In this document: positions 37,800 to 46,738 of the stretch, one piece after another
Layout of the letters: every line of letters starts with the position of its first letter
Numbering within the stretch: the first letter of the stretch is position 1
Assembly: GCA_019449635.1 (NCBI GenBank)
Contig: JAGRPI010000018.1
Location: 62,001-126,000 of the forward strand
Reading direction: 5' to 3'
DNA length: 64,000 bases
DNA from: Candidatus Ferrigenium bremense
GTDB lineage: Bacteria > Pseudomonadota > Gammaproteobacteria > Burkholderiales > Gallionellaceae
Position numbers and translations under genes: made by a program
The notes under the pieces: generated by a model
Seen by the model: only the letters and a program-made list of their open reading frames with translations
What the model was told of the DNA's origin: nothing
Database searches by the model: none

Positions 37800-37857
37800 G
37801 TAGGAGCGGGCCATGCCCGCGAACAAAATGGCTATCGCGGGCATGGCCCGCTCCTAC
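37800..37857. repeat. Perfect REP hairpin, GTAGGAGCGGGC family
   Basis: The 23-base arms gtaggagcgggccatgcccg... (37800-37822) and its exact complement (37835-37857) enclose a 12-base loop. The sequence resembles REP units well known in Pseudomonas and Xanthomonas. It lies between rsuA and rbgA and is the only copy seen here. Confidence 0.88.
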
Positions 37858-37886
37858 GAACATGCTACATCGACGTTGCAGGTGAA

Positions 37887-38603
37887 TCAGCCCGGCTTCA
37901 GCAGCGCCAGTTGTGCCGCGTCCAGATAACACCATTCGCCCTCGGCCAGCCCCAGCTCATCGAGTTTCAGCATGCCGATCTGCGAACGGCGCAGCGCGAC
38001 GCAGTGGTTGCCGGCAGCCGCCAGCATGCGTTTGACCTGATGGTATTTGCCCTGCTCCAGCACGATCTCGATCCGGTGGCTATCGATCTTGCGGCAGGTC
38101 ACCGCCGCCAGCGGCGCGGGTTCGTCGTGCAGCTTCACGCCGGCCAGCAACTGCGCGACCAGATCCGGCGTGACCGGTTCATGCGTGGTGGCGACATAGA
38201 CCTTGGGCATGTGATGCCTGGGCGAGGACTGTTTATGGATGAACGGCCCGTCATCCGACATCAGCAGCAGGCCGGTGGTGTCGTGATCGAGGCGGCCGAC
38301 CGGCTGCACGTCGCGCCGGTTGAATTGTTCCGGCAGAATGGTCAGCACGCCGGGGTGGTGGCTGGCCTTGCGCGAGCATTCGAAATTAGCGGGCTTGTTC
38401 AATGCGATATAGACATGCGCGCGGTAGGTCCACGACTCGCCGAAGACGGTGAACTCAAGGTCGTCGGTCTCGATGGCGATACGGCTGTCGCGGATGACTT
38501 TGCCGGCGATGCTCACTTCGCCGTCGGCGACCAGTTCGGTGCACCACTTGCGGGTGCCAAAGCCCTGCGATTGCAGGATGCGGTCCAGGGTCAGTTTGCT
38601 CAT
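37887..38603 (-). CDS. rsuA: 16S rRNA pseudouridine-516 synthase
   Basis: A 238-residue RsuA-type synthase: S4 RNA-binding domain at the N-terminus (LDRILQSQGFGTRKWCTELV), catalytic motif GRLDHDTTGLLLMSDDG with the conserved Asp, and EGKYHQVKRMLAAAGN. It isomerises U516 of 16S rRNA. The ATG at 38603 gives the standard MSKLTLDRIL start. A longer frame from 38663 overlaps ychJ and adds unrelated residues. Confidence 0.9.
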   Translation of the reverse strand: MSKLTLDRILQSQGFGTRKWCTELVADGEVSIAGKVIRDSRIAIETDDLEFTVFGESWTYRAHVYIALNKPANFECSRKASHHPGVLTILPEQFNRRDVQPVGRLDHDTTGLLLMSDDGPFIHKQSSPRHHMPKVYVATTHEPVTPDLVAQLLAGVKLHDEPAPLAAVTCRKIDSHRIEIVLEQGKYHQVKRMLAAAGNHCVALRRSQIGMLKLDELGLAEGEWCYLDAAQLALLKPG

Positions 38604-38643
38604 GGCGTGACTGTAGCAGAAGCGTTGTGATTTTCGGGGTTGG

Positions 38644-39027
38644 TCAGTCCGGGAATTCACCATCCACGTAGAACCATCTCCCCTCCTCGCGCATGAAGCG
38701 GCTGATCTCGTGCAGCCGATGAGCGCGACCGCCGATCCTGTAGCGCGCGATGAATTCCACCGTGGCGCGGTCCGCCGATTCCTGCGTGTGCTTCTTCACT
38801 TCCAGACCCAGCCACTTGGCGTTGTCCGCCGCCAGGTCGAGCGCGGCGGGGCGTGTGCCGGGGTGCCAGGTGGCGAGCAGGTAGGCTTCCAGCTTGAGCG
38901 CATAGGCGCTGTAGCGCGAGCGCATCAGGGCTGCGGCATCCGGTGCGGGTTCGCCGCCGTGGTAACGGCCGCAACAGGCGGCGTAGTCCGCTGCGCCGCA
39001 GGGGCAGGGGATGGGCTTTGCAGTCAT
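38644..39027 (-). CDS. ychJ: YchJ family SEC-C motif protein
   Basis: A 127-residue protein with an N-terminal zinc-type SEC-C motif (CPCGAADYAACCGRYH) and the YchJ body (LMRSRYSAYALKLEAYLLATWHP, VEFIARYRIGG, FMREEGRWFYVDGE). It belongs to the UPF0225/YchJ family, function not settled. The ATG overlaps the yaeQ stop by 4 bases (ATGA). Confidence 0.9.
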   Translation of the reverse strand: MTAKPIPCPCGAADYAACCGRYHGGEPAPDAAALMRSRYSAYALKLEAYLLATWHPGTRPAALDLAADNAKWLGLEVKKHTQESADRATVEFIARYRIGGRAHRLHEISRFMREEGRWFYVDGEFPD

Positions 39028-39581
39028 GGTTCAGTGGGGCGGAAGCTGCCGTGCAACACCTGCGGCTCGATCTCGATCATGCCGGCATCGCTGGTCAGCA
39101 TGATGTGGTCTTCCTGGATGGTGCATTGCAGTTGCATGGTGCGGTTGGACAGTGCGGCGAGCGCCTGCGTGGTTTCGCCGGCCAGGTTGAGCACGGTGAG
39201 GTTGCTCAGGCGTTGCAGTTTGTCGCGATTCTCGTTCCACCAGATATTCGCCGCGCGGCCATAACTGATGACCACGACCTGAGCGGCGCGCCCGCAAGCC
39301 TTGCGGATGGCGCGCTCGTCGGGCAGGCCGACCTCTATCCAGCGTTCGATCGCGCCGGTGAGGTCCTTCTGCCACAGGTCGGGCTCCGCGTCGCTGCTGA
39401 TGCCTTTGCCGAAGGACAGCGCTTCGCCGGCGTAGAGCGCGAAGGCAAGCAGGCGCACCATCATGCGCTCGTCGGTTTCCGACGGATGCCGCGCCAGCGT
39501 CAGGGCGTGGTCGGCGTAATAGTGCCTGTCCATATCGGCGATCTGGAGGGCGGCTTTGAAGACGGTTGCTTTGATGGCCAT
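39024..39581 (-). CDS. yaeQ: YaeQ family protein
   Basis: A 185-residue protein starting MAIKATVFKAALQIADMDRH, with RHPSETDERMMVRLLAFAL and LSFGKGISSDAEPDLW, the conserved blocks of YaeQ. The fold is PD-(D/E)XK nuclease-like: the E in SETDERMM, D in EPDLW and the QVVVISYG strand could form the site. Biological role unclear. In-frame codons from 39692 precede the conserved start and are not used. Confidence 0.9.
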   Translation of the reverse strand: MAIKATVFKAALQIADMDRHYYADHALTLARHPSETDERMMVRLLAFALYAGEALSFGKGISSDAEPDLWQKDLTGAIERWIEVGLPDERAIRKACGRAAQVVVISYGRAANIWWNENRDKLQRLSNLTVLNLAGETTQALAALSNRTMQLQCTIQEDHIMLTSDAGMIEIEPQVLHGSFRPTEP

Positions 39582-39643
39582 GGTGCGTTCCGGTCGGGTG
39601 TCGGGCAGGCGCGCCCTCTCCGCTTTCTGATGATTGGTATCGT

Positions 39644-40747
39644 TTATTGTTCGACCATGCGCCGGATGACGGAATTGAACGGCTCGATCCACTCAGGCGC
39701 GAATTGGTTGTCGCAGGCATTGACTTCGGCAACGGCCCGCAACACGGAGCGTTTGTGGCCGCGGGTGCTGTGCTTGAGCGTGACTGCCTCGAAAGCATCC
39801 GCGATGGCAAGGATTTTGGCTCCGGGGCAAATCCCGTCCCCTCGCAGCCCGGCGGGATAGCCTGCACCGTCCGGCATTTCGTGGTGCTGCCGCACCATCT
39901 CTGCCGCCAGCTTCCAGTTTTTCATGCGATCCAGCAGCGCGGCGCCGAAACCCGGATGGGTATGCAGGATGCCCCGTTCCTCATCGCTCATATTGCCTCC
40001 CTTGAGCCACACCGCTTCCGGCAGGAACATCATCCCCACGTCGTGCATATAGGCCGCCGCTTCCAGTTGCACGGCATCCACCGGCGAGCCGGCCGCCCGG
40101 TTGGTGTCCAGCACCAGGTGCTGGATGCGCCCGGTGCGTCCGTTGAACAGGGGCGAGCGTGTTTCGAACTGCAAGGCAAGCGAACGGAAAAACAGCAGAT
40201 CGTCCGCCATGCTGCCCTTGGGCTCGCCCTGAACGGACGGCTTGCCGACTGAAGTCCGCAGGTTGGCTTGCGGCCGGAACCCCGTCACCGATTCGATCAC
40301 TTGCGCCGCGGCAGAGTCAAGGTCGCCCTGGGATGCCAGGCTCACCCGTTCCAAGCCTTCCACCAAAGCCGCCAGCTTCAGGTGGCTTACCGGCTTGCCC
40401 GCCAACAACGCCTCGGTCGCCAGTTCCAGCCGGTCTACCGCGAGCATGACCACCTCGCCGAGCAATGGCGTATACCGTATCACATCCGAACGCAAACGCG
40501 TCAGGAGCGATTCGATCGGATGAGCGATCAGGCCGGCTATTTCCACCTTGCACAGCGCGGCATCGCCCTTGATGTTGTGCAGGGAGCGGAACAGGTCGGC
40601 GATCAACACCCGGTTGTCAGGCTCCTTGCCCAATCTGGCCATGTCCCGTTCGATGTGCACCGCACGATCCGCCAGTTCGTCCGCAAATTCGCGCAACGCC
40701 TCTTGGTCATGTATTTCCGGATGCGTCAGTGCCTGGATGTTCGCCAT
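39644..40747 (-). CDS. HPt and HD-GYP domain protein
   Basis: A 367-residue cytosolic protein. The N-terminus (about 15-115) is an HPt-like helical bundle with His57 in FRSLHNIKGDA. The C-terminal half is an HD-GYP domain with H235-D236 in YMHDVGMMF, HH at 288-289 and DGAGYPAGLRGD. It may receive phosphate on the HPt and degrade c-di-GMP. The HDVGMM variant replaces the usual Lys of HDVGK with Met, which could alter activity. It lies 62 bases from both neighbours. Confidence 0.85.
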   Translation of the reverse strand: MANIQALTHPEIHDQEALREFADELADRAVHIERDMARLGKEPDNRVLIADLFRSLHNIKGDAALCKVEIAGLIAHPIESLLTRLRSDVIRYTPLLGEVVMLAVDRLELATEALLAGKPVSHLKLAALVEGLERVSLASQGDLDSAAAQVIESVTGFRPQANLRTSVGKPSVQGEPKGSMADDLLFFRSLALQFETRSPLFNGRTGRIQHLVLDTNRAAGSPVDAVQLEAAAYMHDVGMMFLPEAVWLKGGNMSDEERGILHTHPGFGAALLDRMKNWKLAAEMVRQHHEMPDGAGYPAGLRGDGICPGAKILAIADAFEAVTLKHSTRGHKRSVLRAVAEVNACDNQFAPEWIEPFNSVIRRMVEQ

Positions 40748-40809
40748 GTTGTCGCGCCTTTTTTGATCAAGAGTCCGTTTGAGCTGGTTTCATGGTCCGT
40801 GCCGCCTGC

Positions 40810-41739
40810 TCATTTGGCAGGTTTTTTGTCGCGCTCTCCCGAGCCGGCATTCATGGCGTTGATGGCTTCTTTCAGCGACATCGCGGCGGCCTTGGGATCC
40901 TTGTTGTCTATCGTCATTTCGCCGCTGACGGATGATGGAGCATCTTCTCCGCCGGCTTGCCGGGCCGTTGGGGCATAAGGCTGATGTTGCGGCGACACCT
41001 TTTTAAGCGCCTCGATCCGCGCCTGTAATTCGGCGTTCTCTTTCTTGAGCGCCTCGACTTCGGCCGGGGATCTTACGGATGCGGGGGCTTGGGATCCCTC
41101 ATATTCTGACTCTGGCCGACGTGGGGTTGATGAAATGTCCATCTGTTCATGGCGGGTGCCCCAGCGTTTTTGAGGCGGCTCGACGATCGGCCAATAGGCA
41201 CTGCCGATGCTGCCCAGCAATAAGATCACTATAACGGTCGATCCACCGATGACCAGCCATTTTCTGGAGTGTACCGGCTCGGCCGCCATCTCGGCATCGG
41301 GAAGTTCGTCCTCCCGCGAGGCTTCGGAACGGCCCTGCGATTCTGTGTCCTCTTCGTCCCCGCCCGCCGCGCCTGTCGCTGGCGCCTTGAATTCCCGGAC
41401 AAAAGCAGTGAACCCGGCGCTGATCCGCATGAGCAACCCGGGGCTTGCGAGTGTTTCCGGATCAGGTGATTCTTCGGTCTGGCCGGCATGATCTTCGTCG
41501 GCATCCGGAGCAGGTGTCTTCCTGAAGCGCCGGGCCAGGGCAATAAACTGCAATTTTACCCGCACACCCAGTCCCCGCTTTGCCGGGCTGTCCGTATCCA
41601 TGCCGTCTGATTCAGGCTCGAATGACTCCGGGTCAGTCTCGGCGATATCCTGTTTGGCCGAGGCAAAATCAAGCGACTCCCGCGCCTTTTCAGCCTCCTC
41701 CTCGGCACCGGTTTTTTTCTTCCAGAACATCAAGTTCAT
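40810..41739 (-). CDS. Hypothetical acidic single-span membrane protein
   Basis: A 309-residue low-complexity protein. It starts MNLMFWKKKTGAEEEAEKAR, is rich in Glu/Asp/Ser/Pro in its first 160 residues, has one transmembrane segment (about 168-190, WLVIGGSTVIVILLLGSI), then a predicted coiled coil (VEALKKENAELQARIEALKK). The topology suggests a cytosolic acidic tail and a periplasmic coiled coil. I do not recognise a family. It precedes the HPt-HD-GYP gene by 62 bases and may be co-transcribed. Confidence 0.7.
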   Translation of the reverse strand: MNLMFWKKKTGAEEEAEKARESLDFASAKQDIAETDPESFEPESDGMDTDSPAKRGLGVRVKLQFIALARRFRKTPAPDADEDHAGQTEESPDPETLASPGLLMRISAGFTAFVREFKAPATGAAGGDEEDTESQGRSEASREDELPDAEMAAEPVHSRKWLVIGGSTVIVILLLGSIGSAYWPIVEPPQKRWGTRHEQMDISSTPRRPESEYEGSQAPASVRSPAEVEALKKENAELQARIEALKKVSPQHQPYAPTARQAGGEDAPSSVSGEMTIDNKDPKAAAMSLKEAINAMNAGSGERDKKPAK

Positions 41740-41900
41740 AGGGTCTCCATGGTCACGCGTTGCCGCCCGATCAGCCTGTCCGGACGCGATAGCGCAGCAT
41801 ATTGCGCCAATTGCCCATCGTCAAACCGATGCGAGCCGTATTTCACAGGACTCGGCATTTCGCGAAACGGGTTTTCAGGGTTGCGTCCCCAAGACAAAAG

Positions 41901-43997
41901 CTACCGGATGATGCGTTTCACTTCCGGTATCTTGCGCAGGCGGCGCATGATGTTGGCGAGGTGCAGGCGGTTATTCACTTCCAGCGTGAAATTCAGCGCG
42001 GTATGTTCGCCTTCATTGGCGAAGCTGACGTTCTCGATGTTGGATTCCGCTTCGGCGATCGCGGCAGCCACTTTCGCCAGCACGCCGCGCTGGTTGGCGA
42101 CCAGCAGTTTGATGGCGACATCGAAGGAGCGGCGGATATCCTTGCCCCACACCACATCCAGCCATTGCTCGCCGCCGCGCCCTTTGTGCAATGCCGGGCA
42201 GTCGCGGGTATGCACCGTCAGGCCCTGGCCGCTCTTGAGCACGCCGATGATAGCGTCGCCCGGGATCGGATGGCAACACTGGGCGAACTGCACCGCCATA
42301 CCTTCCGTGCCCTGTATCGTGATGGCCGTACTGGTGGCCGCTTCTTTCGGCAGCGTTTCGCCGATACAGGCCAGCTGCCGCGCCACCACCATGTTGAGGC
42401 GGCGGCCGAGGCCGATGTCGGCCAGGATCTCCTGGCGCGTCTTTACGCCGGTATCCTTGAGCAGCTTGTTCCAGTGCGCTTCGTCCATGTCTTGCGGCTT
42501 GACGCCCAGTACATGCAGCGCCTGGTTGAGCAGGCGCTCGCCGAATTGCGCGGATTCGCCGGACTGCATGGTCTTGAGGAAGTGGCGGATATAGGCGCGC
42601 GCCTTGCTGGTGGTCACATAACCCAGCCAGGCCGGATTCGGTTTGGCCTGCGGCGCAGTGACGATCTCCACGCGGTCGCCGTTCCTGAGTTCGGTGCGCA
42701 GCGGCACCAGTTCATGATTGACCTTGACGGCGATGCAGTGATTGCCGATGTCGGTGTGCACGCTGTAAGCGAAGTCCACCGCAGTCGCGCCGCGCGGCAG
42801 CGAGAGGATCTTGCCCTTCGGCGTGAACACGTATACCTCGTCGGGGAACAGGTCTACCTTGAGGTGCTCCAGGAATTCCGAGGAATCGCTGCTCTGGCTC
42901 AGGCTTTCCAGCAGGTCCTGCAACCATTGGTGGGTCTTCTTGTGCAGGTTCTTGATCGAGACATGGCCGCTCTTGTACAGCCAGTGCGAGGCCACGCCGG
43001 CATCGGCGATCTTGTGCATCTCGTGGGTGCGGATCTGGATCTCGATGGGTGTGCCGAACGGCCCGAACAGCGTGGTATGCAGCGACTGGTAGCCGTTTGC
43101 CTTGGGGATGGCGATGTAATCCTTGAACTTGCCGGGAATCGGCTTGTACAGGCCGTGCAGCGCGCCCAGCCCCACATAGCAGGAGGCGAAATCGTTGACC
43201 AGCACGCGAAAACCGTAGATATCCAGCACCTCGGCAAAGGCCAGCGATTTGCTCTGCATCTTCTTGTAGATGCTGTAGATATTTTTTTCCCTGCCGGTCA
43301 CATCGGCCTGGATGTTGAACTCGGCCAGTCGTTGCCGTATCGCCTCGAGTATCTTGTTGAGCACTTCGCGGCGGTTGCCGCGCGCCACCCTGAGCGCCTT
43401 GGACAGCACCGCGTAGCGGTTGGGATGCAGGTATTTGAAACTCAGGTCCTGCAATTCGCGGTAAATCTCGTTCAGGCCGAGGCGGTTGGCGATCGGCGCG
43501 TAGATCTCCATGGTCTCGCGGGCGATGCGCTCGGATTTGTCGTGCGGCATGGATTCCAGCGTGCGCATGTTGTGCAGCCGGTCAGCCAGCTTGATGAGGA
43601 TGACGCGCACGTCGCGCGCCATCGCCAGCAGCATCTTGCGGAAATTTTCCGCCTGCGCATCCTCGCGGGTCTCGAACTGGATACGGTCCAGCTTGCTCAG
43701 CCCGTCGACCAGTTCAGCGACCGGTTTGCCGAATTTTTCGGCGACCTGTTCGGCGGTGACCTCGGTGTCTTCCACCACATCATGCAGCAACGCGGCGATG
43801 ATCGCCTGGATATCGAGGTGCAGCGTGGTGAGGATGCGCGCGACGGCGATCGGGTGGGAGATATACGGGTCGCCGGAATGGCGTTTCTGGCCCTGATGAG
43901 CCGCATGGCTGAAATTGATCGCCTCGCGGACGTATTCGACGTCCTGCGGCTTAAGATAGGCGGCTGCTTCCTCGATAAGCAGATCTGCGTCGGCCAT
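41901..43997 (-). CDS. spoT: Bifunctional (p)ppGpp synthetase/hydrolase
   Basis: A 698-residue RelA/SpoT enzyme of the stringent response. The hydrolase HD site is intact (ISHPI with H48, LLHDVVEDTEV with H72-D73), so it can degrade (p)ppGpp. The synthetase domain has GYQSLHTTLFG. The TGS domain starts VYVFTPKGKI, and a C-terminal ACT domain ends the protein. First in the spoT/rpoZ/gmk/yicC block, but read last on the minus strand, downstream of rpoZ by 14 bases. Confidence 0.95.
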   Translation of the reverse strand: MADADLLIEEAAAYLKPQDVEYVREAINFSHAAHQGQKRHSGDPYISHPIAVARILTTLHLDIQAIIAALLHDVVEDTEVTAEQVAEKFGKPVAELVDGLSKLDRIQFETREDAQAENFRKMLLAMARDVRVILIKLADRLHNMRTLESMPHDKSERIARETMEIYAPIANRLGLNEIYRELQDLSFKYLHPNRYAVLSKALRVARGNRREVLNKILEAIRQRLAEFNIQADVTGREKNIYSIYKKMQSKSLAFAEVLDIYGFRVLVNDFASCYVGLGALHGLYKPIPGKFKDYIAIPKANGYQSLHTTLFGPFGTPIEIQIRTHEMHKIADAGVASHWLYKSGHVSIKNLHKKTHQWLQDLLESLSQSSDSSEFLEHLKVDLFPDEVYVFTPKGKILSLPRGATAVDFAYSVHTDIGNHCIAVKVNHELVPLRTELRNGDRVEIVTAPQAKPNPAWLGYVTTSKARAYIRHFLKTMQSGESAQFGERLLNQALHVLGVKPQDMDEAHWNKLLKDTGVKTRQEILADIGLGRRLNMVVARQLACIGETLPKEAATSTAITIQGTEGMAVQFAQCCHPIPGDAIIGVLKSGQGLTVHTRDCPALHKGRGGEQWLDVVWGKDIRRSFDVAIKLLVANQRGVLAKVAAAIAEAESNIENVSFANEGEHTALNFTLEVNNRLHLANIMRRLRKIPEVKRIIR

Positions 43998-44011
43998 GCA
44001 AAATCACAAGG

Positions 44012-44218
44012 CTATGCCTGGCCGCGGTTGAGGATTTCCTTGCCCACCTTGCCTTCGCTGATCTCGCGCAGCGCGACGACGGTGGGCTTGTCGTTGCTCT
44101 CATCGACCAGGTGGCTTGCGCCGTTGGCCAGCTGGCGCGCGCGGTAGGCGGCGGCCAGAGTCAGTTCAAAACGGTTCGGGATCTGCGTGAGACATTCTTC
44201 GACGGTGATGCGTGCCAT
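44012..44218 (-). CDS. rpoZ: RNA polymerase omega subunit
   Basis: The 68-residue omega subunit, which helps RNA polymerase assembly and forms part of a ppGpp site. [30 protein letters not shown] is the conserved core. It sits 3 bases after gmk and just before spoT, the classic gmk-rpoZ-spoT order, so polymerase subunit and alarmone enzyme are co-expressed. Confidence 0.95.
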   Translation of the reverse strand: MARITVEECLTQIPNRFELTLAAAYRARQLANGASHLVDESNDKPTVVALREISEGKVGKEILNRGQA

Positions 44219-44221
44219 GAT

Positions 44222-44839
44222 TTACTCCGGATTCTGCAGCTGGTTGATTAAAGCCTGATGACGCGCCAATTGCCTTGCACATTTCAGCCTGGCGGAAAGC
44301 ACTACGGCATTGAGTTCGCGCAACGCTTCATTCAGGTTGTCGTTGATAATAACATAATCGAATTCGGCGACATGGGCGACATCCTCGCGCACTGCCGCCA
44401 TACGCCTGGCGATGACCTCGTCGTTGTCCTTGTTGCGCCCTTTCAGGCGTTGCCCCAGCGCCTCCAGGGAAGGCGGCAGGATGAAGACGCTGATGCATGC
44501 CGGGAACAGCCGGCGCACCTGCGCCGCGCCCTGCCAGTCGATCTCCAGCAGGAGGTCGCTCCCCTGGGCGGTTGCATGGCTGATCAAGGTCTGCGAGGTG
44601 CCGTACAGGTTGCCGTAGACTTCCGCGCTCTCCAGGAACTCGCCGCGTTCCGCCATCTTGGCAAAGACCTCGCGGCTGACAAAATGGTAATCCTTGCCGT
44701 CACGCTCCCCCGGGCGAGGATCGCGCGTCGTGTAGGAGACCGACAGTTCGATCTGCGGGTTGATGTTGAGCAGGGCCTCCACCAGGGTGGTCTTGCCCGC
44801 GCCGGACGGCGCGCTGATGACGAACAGGTTTCCCGACAT
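44222..44839 (-). CDS. gmk: Guanylate kinase
   Basis: A 205-residue enzyme phosphorylating GMP to GDP. P-loop APSGAGKTTL at residues 10-19, GMP-binding SVSYTTRDPRPGERDGKDYHFV, and a lid region near FILPPSLEALGQRLKGR. Standard length. It lies 12 bases after yicC and 3 bases before rpoZ in the same operon. Confidence 0.96.
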   Translation of the reverse strand: MSGNLFVISAPSGAGKTTLVEALLNINPQIELSVSYTTRDPRPGERDGKDYHFVSREVFAKMAERGEFLESAEVYGNLYGTSQTLISHATAQGSDLLLEIDWQGAAQVRRLFPACISVFILPPSLEALGQRLKGRNKDNDEVIARRMAAVREDVAHVAEFDYVIINDNLNEALRELNAVVLSARLKCARQLARHQALINQLQNPE

Positions 44840-44851
44840 GATTGACTCCGC

Positions 44852-45745
44852 TTACTCCAGGTTTTGAATTTGTTCGCGCATCTGCTCGATGAGGATCTTC
44901 ATCTCCATCGCGCTGCGGGATACTTCGGCATCCACCGATTTCGAGCCGAGCGTATTGGCTTCCCGGTTCAGTTCCTGCATCAAAAAATCCAGGCGCTTGC
45001 CCACCGCGCCGCCCTGCGCGAGGACGCGGCGCATTTCGGCAAGATGGCTGGCAAGCCGCGACAGCTCCTCGTCCACGTCGATCTTGCCGGCGAACAGCGT
45101 GATCTCCTGGCGGATGCGCTCGTCGCTGATGCCCAGTGTCCCGGCGTCCTGTGCCGGGGCGTTCTGCATCGCCTCGCGCAGCCGCGCGACGAGCTTTTGT
45201 TCGTAAGCGGCGATCGCGGCGGGAACATGCGGCATCACGCCGTTGCGCAGCGCCTCGATCTTTTCCACGCGCTGCAGCAGGAAATCCTTGAGCTTCTCGC
45301 CTTCGCGCGCCCGCGACGCGGAAAACTCCTGCAATACGCCTTGCAGCAGGTCGAACAGCGCGGCACGCAATTCGTCCGCCGACGCGCCGGGCGTTTCCAG
45401 CACGCCGTTCCAGCGCAGCACATCTGCCACGCCCAGGGGCCGCGCATCCGGCAGGGCATCCTGCACTTCCCTGTTCCATGCGGCGAGCTGTTGCAGCAGG
45501 TCGCGATTCAGCGACGCGCCGCTTTGCGCACCGCGCACCGCGTAATTGATGCGGCACTCCACCTTGCCGCGCTGCAATTGCGCGTTGATCGCCTCGCGCA
45601 GCGCGGCTTCGAAGCCGCGCAGCTCATCCGGCATGCGCAACTGGACGTCCAGGTAGCGATGGTTGACGGCGCGCAGTTCCAGCGTCAGCGAGCCGCTGTC
45701 GAGTTCCGCGCTGGCGGTGGCATAACCGGTCATACTGAGAATCAT
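44852..45745 (-). CDS. yicC: YicC family endoribonuclease-like protein
   Basis: A 297-residue protein with the family start MILSMTGYATASAELDSG and C-terminal block SKSVDAEVSRSAMEMKILIEQMREQIQNLE (DUF1732). YicC proteins have been linked to RNA turnover and ribonuclease activity in E. coli. The conserved Glu in MKILIEQMREQIQN is present. It heads the yicC-gmk-rpoZ-spoT operon, with its promoter probably in the 80-base divergent gap before the phosphatase gene. Confidence 0.92.
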   Translation of the reverse strand: MILSMTGYATASAELDSGSLTLELRAVNHRYLDVQLRMPDELRGFEAALREAINAQLQRGKVECRINYAVRGAQSGASLNRDLLQQLAAWNREVQDALPDARPLGVADVLRWNGVLETPGASADELRAALFDLLQGVLQEFSASRAREGEKLKDFLLQRVEKIEALRNGVMPHVPAAIAAYEQKLVARLREAMQNAPAQDAGTLGISDERIRQEITLFAGKIDVDEELSRLASHLAEMRRVLAQGGAVGKRLDFLMQELNREANTLGSKSVDAEVSRSAMEMKILIEQMREQIQNLE

Positions 45746-45825
45746 GGCAAGGCTTCCGAATAAAGAGCTGTGCTGGAGCGGCGCATTATATTACGATTGC
45801 GGTCTGTCAAATCCCAAGTTCGCCC

Positions 45826-46620
45826 ATGAAGTTCTCGATTCACCAGGCCAGCCACATCGGTAACCGCAAATACAACCAGGATCGCGTCGCCTATGCGTAC
45901 AGCAGCGACGCATTGCTGTTGGTGCTGGCGGACGGCATGGGCGGTCATTTGCACGGCGAGGTGGCTGCGGATCTGGTCATCGGGGCGTTTATCGAGGCGT
46001 TCGGCCGGGATGCGCAGCCGCGCATCGCCGGCCCCAGCGAGTTTGTCCAGGCCACCATGCGCTATGCGCACGAGCGCATCATGAAGTTTGCGCATGACAA
46101 TGCCTTGGGCGGCTTTCCGGGATCGACCTGCGTGGCTGCGCTGATCCAGGATGGCGAGGTATATTGGGGGCACGCCGGAGATTCTCGCCTGTACCTGCTG
46201 CGCGACGGCGCGGTGCTGGCGAGGACGCGCGACCATTCGATGGTGCAGCAGTGGTCCGATTGGGGCATGATCACCGCCGAAGAGGCGCGCGTCCACCCGC
46301 AACGCAACCAGATCACCAACTGCCTCGGCGGCGTCGAGGACATGTTTTACATGGAGTCCGGCAAACCGGTCAGGCTGCAATCCGGCGACGTGCTGCTGCT
46401 CGGCAGCGATGGTCTGTGGGGACCGTTCACCGACCAGGAGCTGGCCGGGGCCTTCGCCGCGAAACCCGTGGCCGAGGTGCTGGATGCTCTGATCGCGGGC
46501 GCGCTGCAGCGCGAGGCCGGTCATTCCGATAACGCCACCGGCGTCGCGGTGCGCTGGGGAGAGGGAGAAGCCGTCCACGACACCGGCCAACCCGTCTGCA
46601 ATGTCCTGGAAATCACCTAG
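45826..46620 (+). CDS. PP2C-type serine/threonine protein phosphatase
   Basis: A 264-residue metal-dependent phosphatase. Motifs: NQD at 17-19, LADGMGGH at 35-41 with Asp36 as a metal ligand, GSTCVAALI, WGHAGDSRLYLLRDG, and DVLLLGSDGLWG. No membrane segment. No Ser/Thr kinase gene is adjacent, so its target is not evident. The divergent start shares an 80-base gap with yicC. Confidence 0.93.
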   Translation: MKFSIHQASHIGNRKYNQDRVAYAYSSDALLLVLADGMGGHLHGEVAADLVIGAFIEAFGRDAQPRIAGPSEFVQATMRYAHERIMKFAHDNALGGFPGSTCVAALIQDGEVYWGHAGDSRLYLLRDGAVLARTRDHSMVQQWSDWGMITAEEARVHPQRNQITNCLGGVEDMFYMESGKPVRLQSGDVLLLGSDGLWGPFTDQELAGAFAAKPVAEVLDALIAGALQREAGHSDNATGVAVRWGEGEAVHDTGQPVCNVLEIT

Positions 46621-46626
46621 ATTCGG

Positions 46627-46730
46627 GAAGTGGGGAGTAAGAACGGCATTTTGTGCCTCAGTGGTAAGTTACCCCCCCACTTCCCACTTCCCACTTCCCA
46701 CTTCCCACTAACTACTATCCACTAACCAGG
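46627..46730. repeat. Tandem heptamer hairpin repeat before rph
   Basis: Four direct copies of ttcccac (about 46681-46708) followed by decayed copies form the right arm. gggaagtggggagtaagaac and gtggtaagtta form the left. It is related to the hairpin between gap and pgk. The rph ribosome-binding region follows immediately. Confidence 0.75.
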
Positions 46731-46738
46731 AATTCACC

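Noticed and set aside
41802-44147. A 781-codon open frame antisense to spoT
   Set aside because: spoT on the other strand has intact catalytic motifs and operon context. The antisense translation shows no domain.
46670-46710. CRISPR-like short repeats before rph
   Set aside because: The unit is only 7 bases, with no spacers and no cas genes. It is a tandem heptamer forming a hairpin arm.
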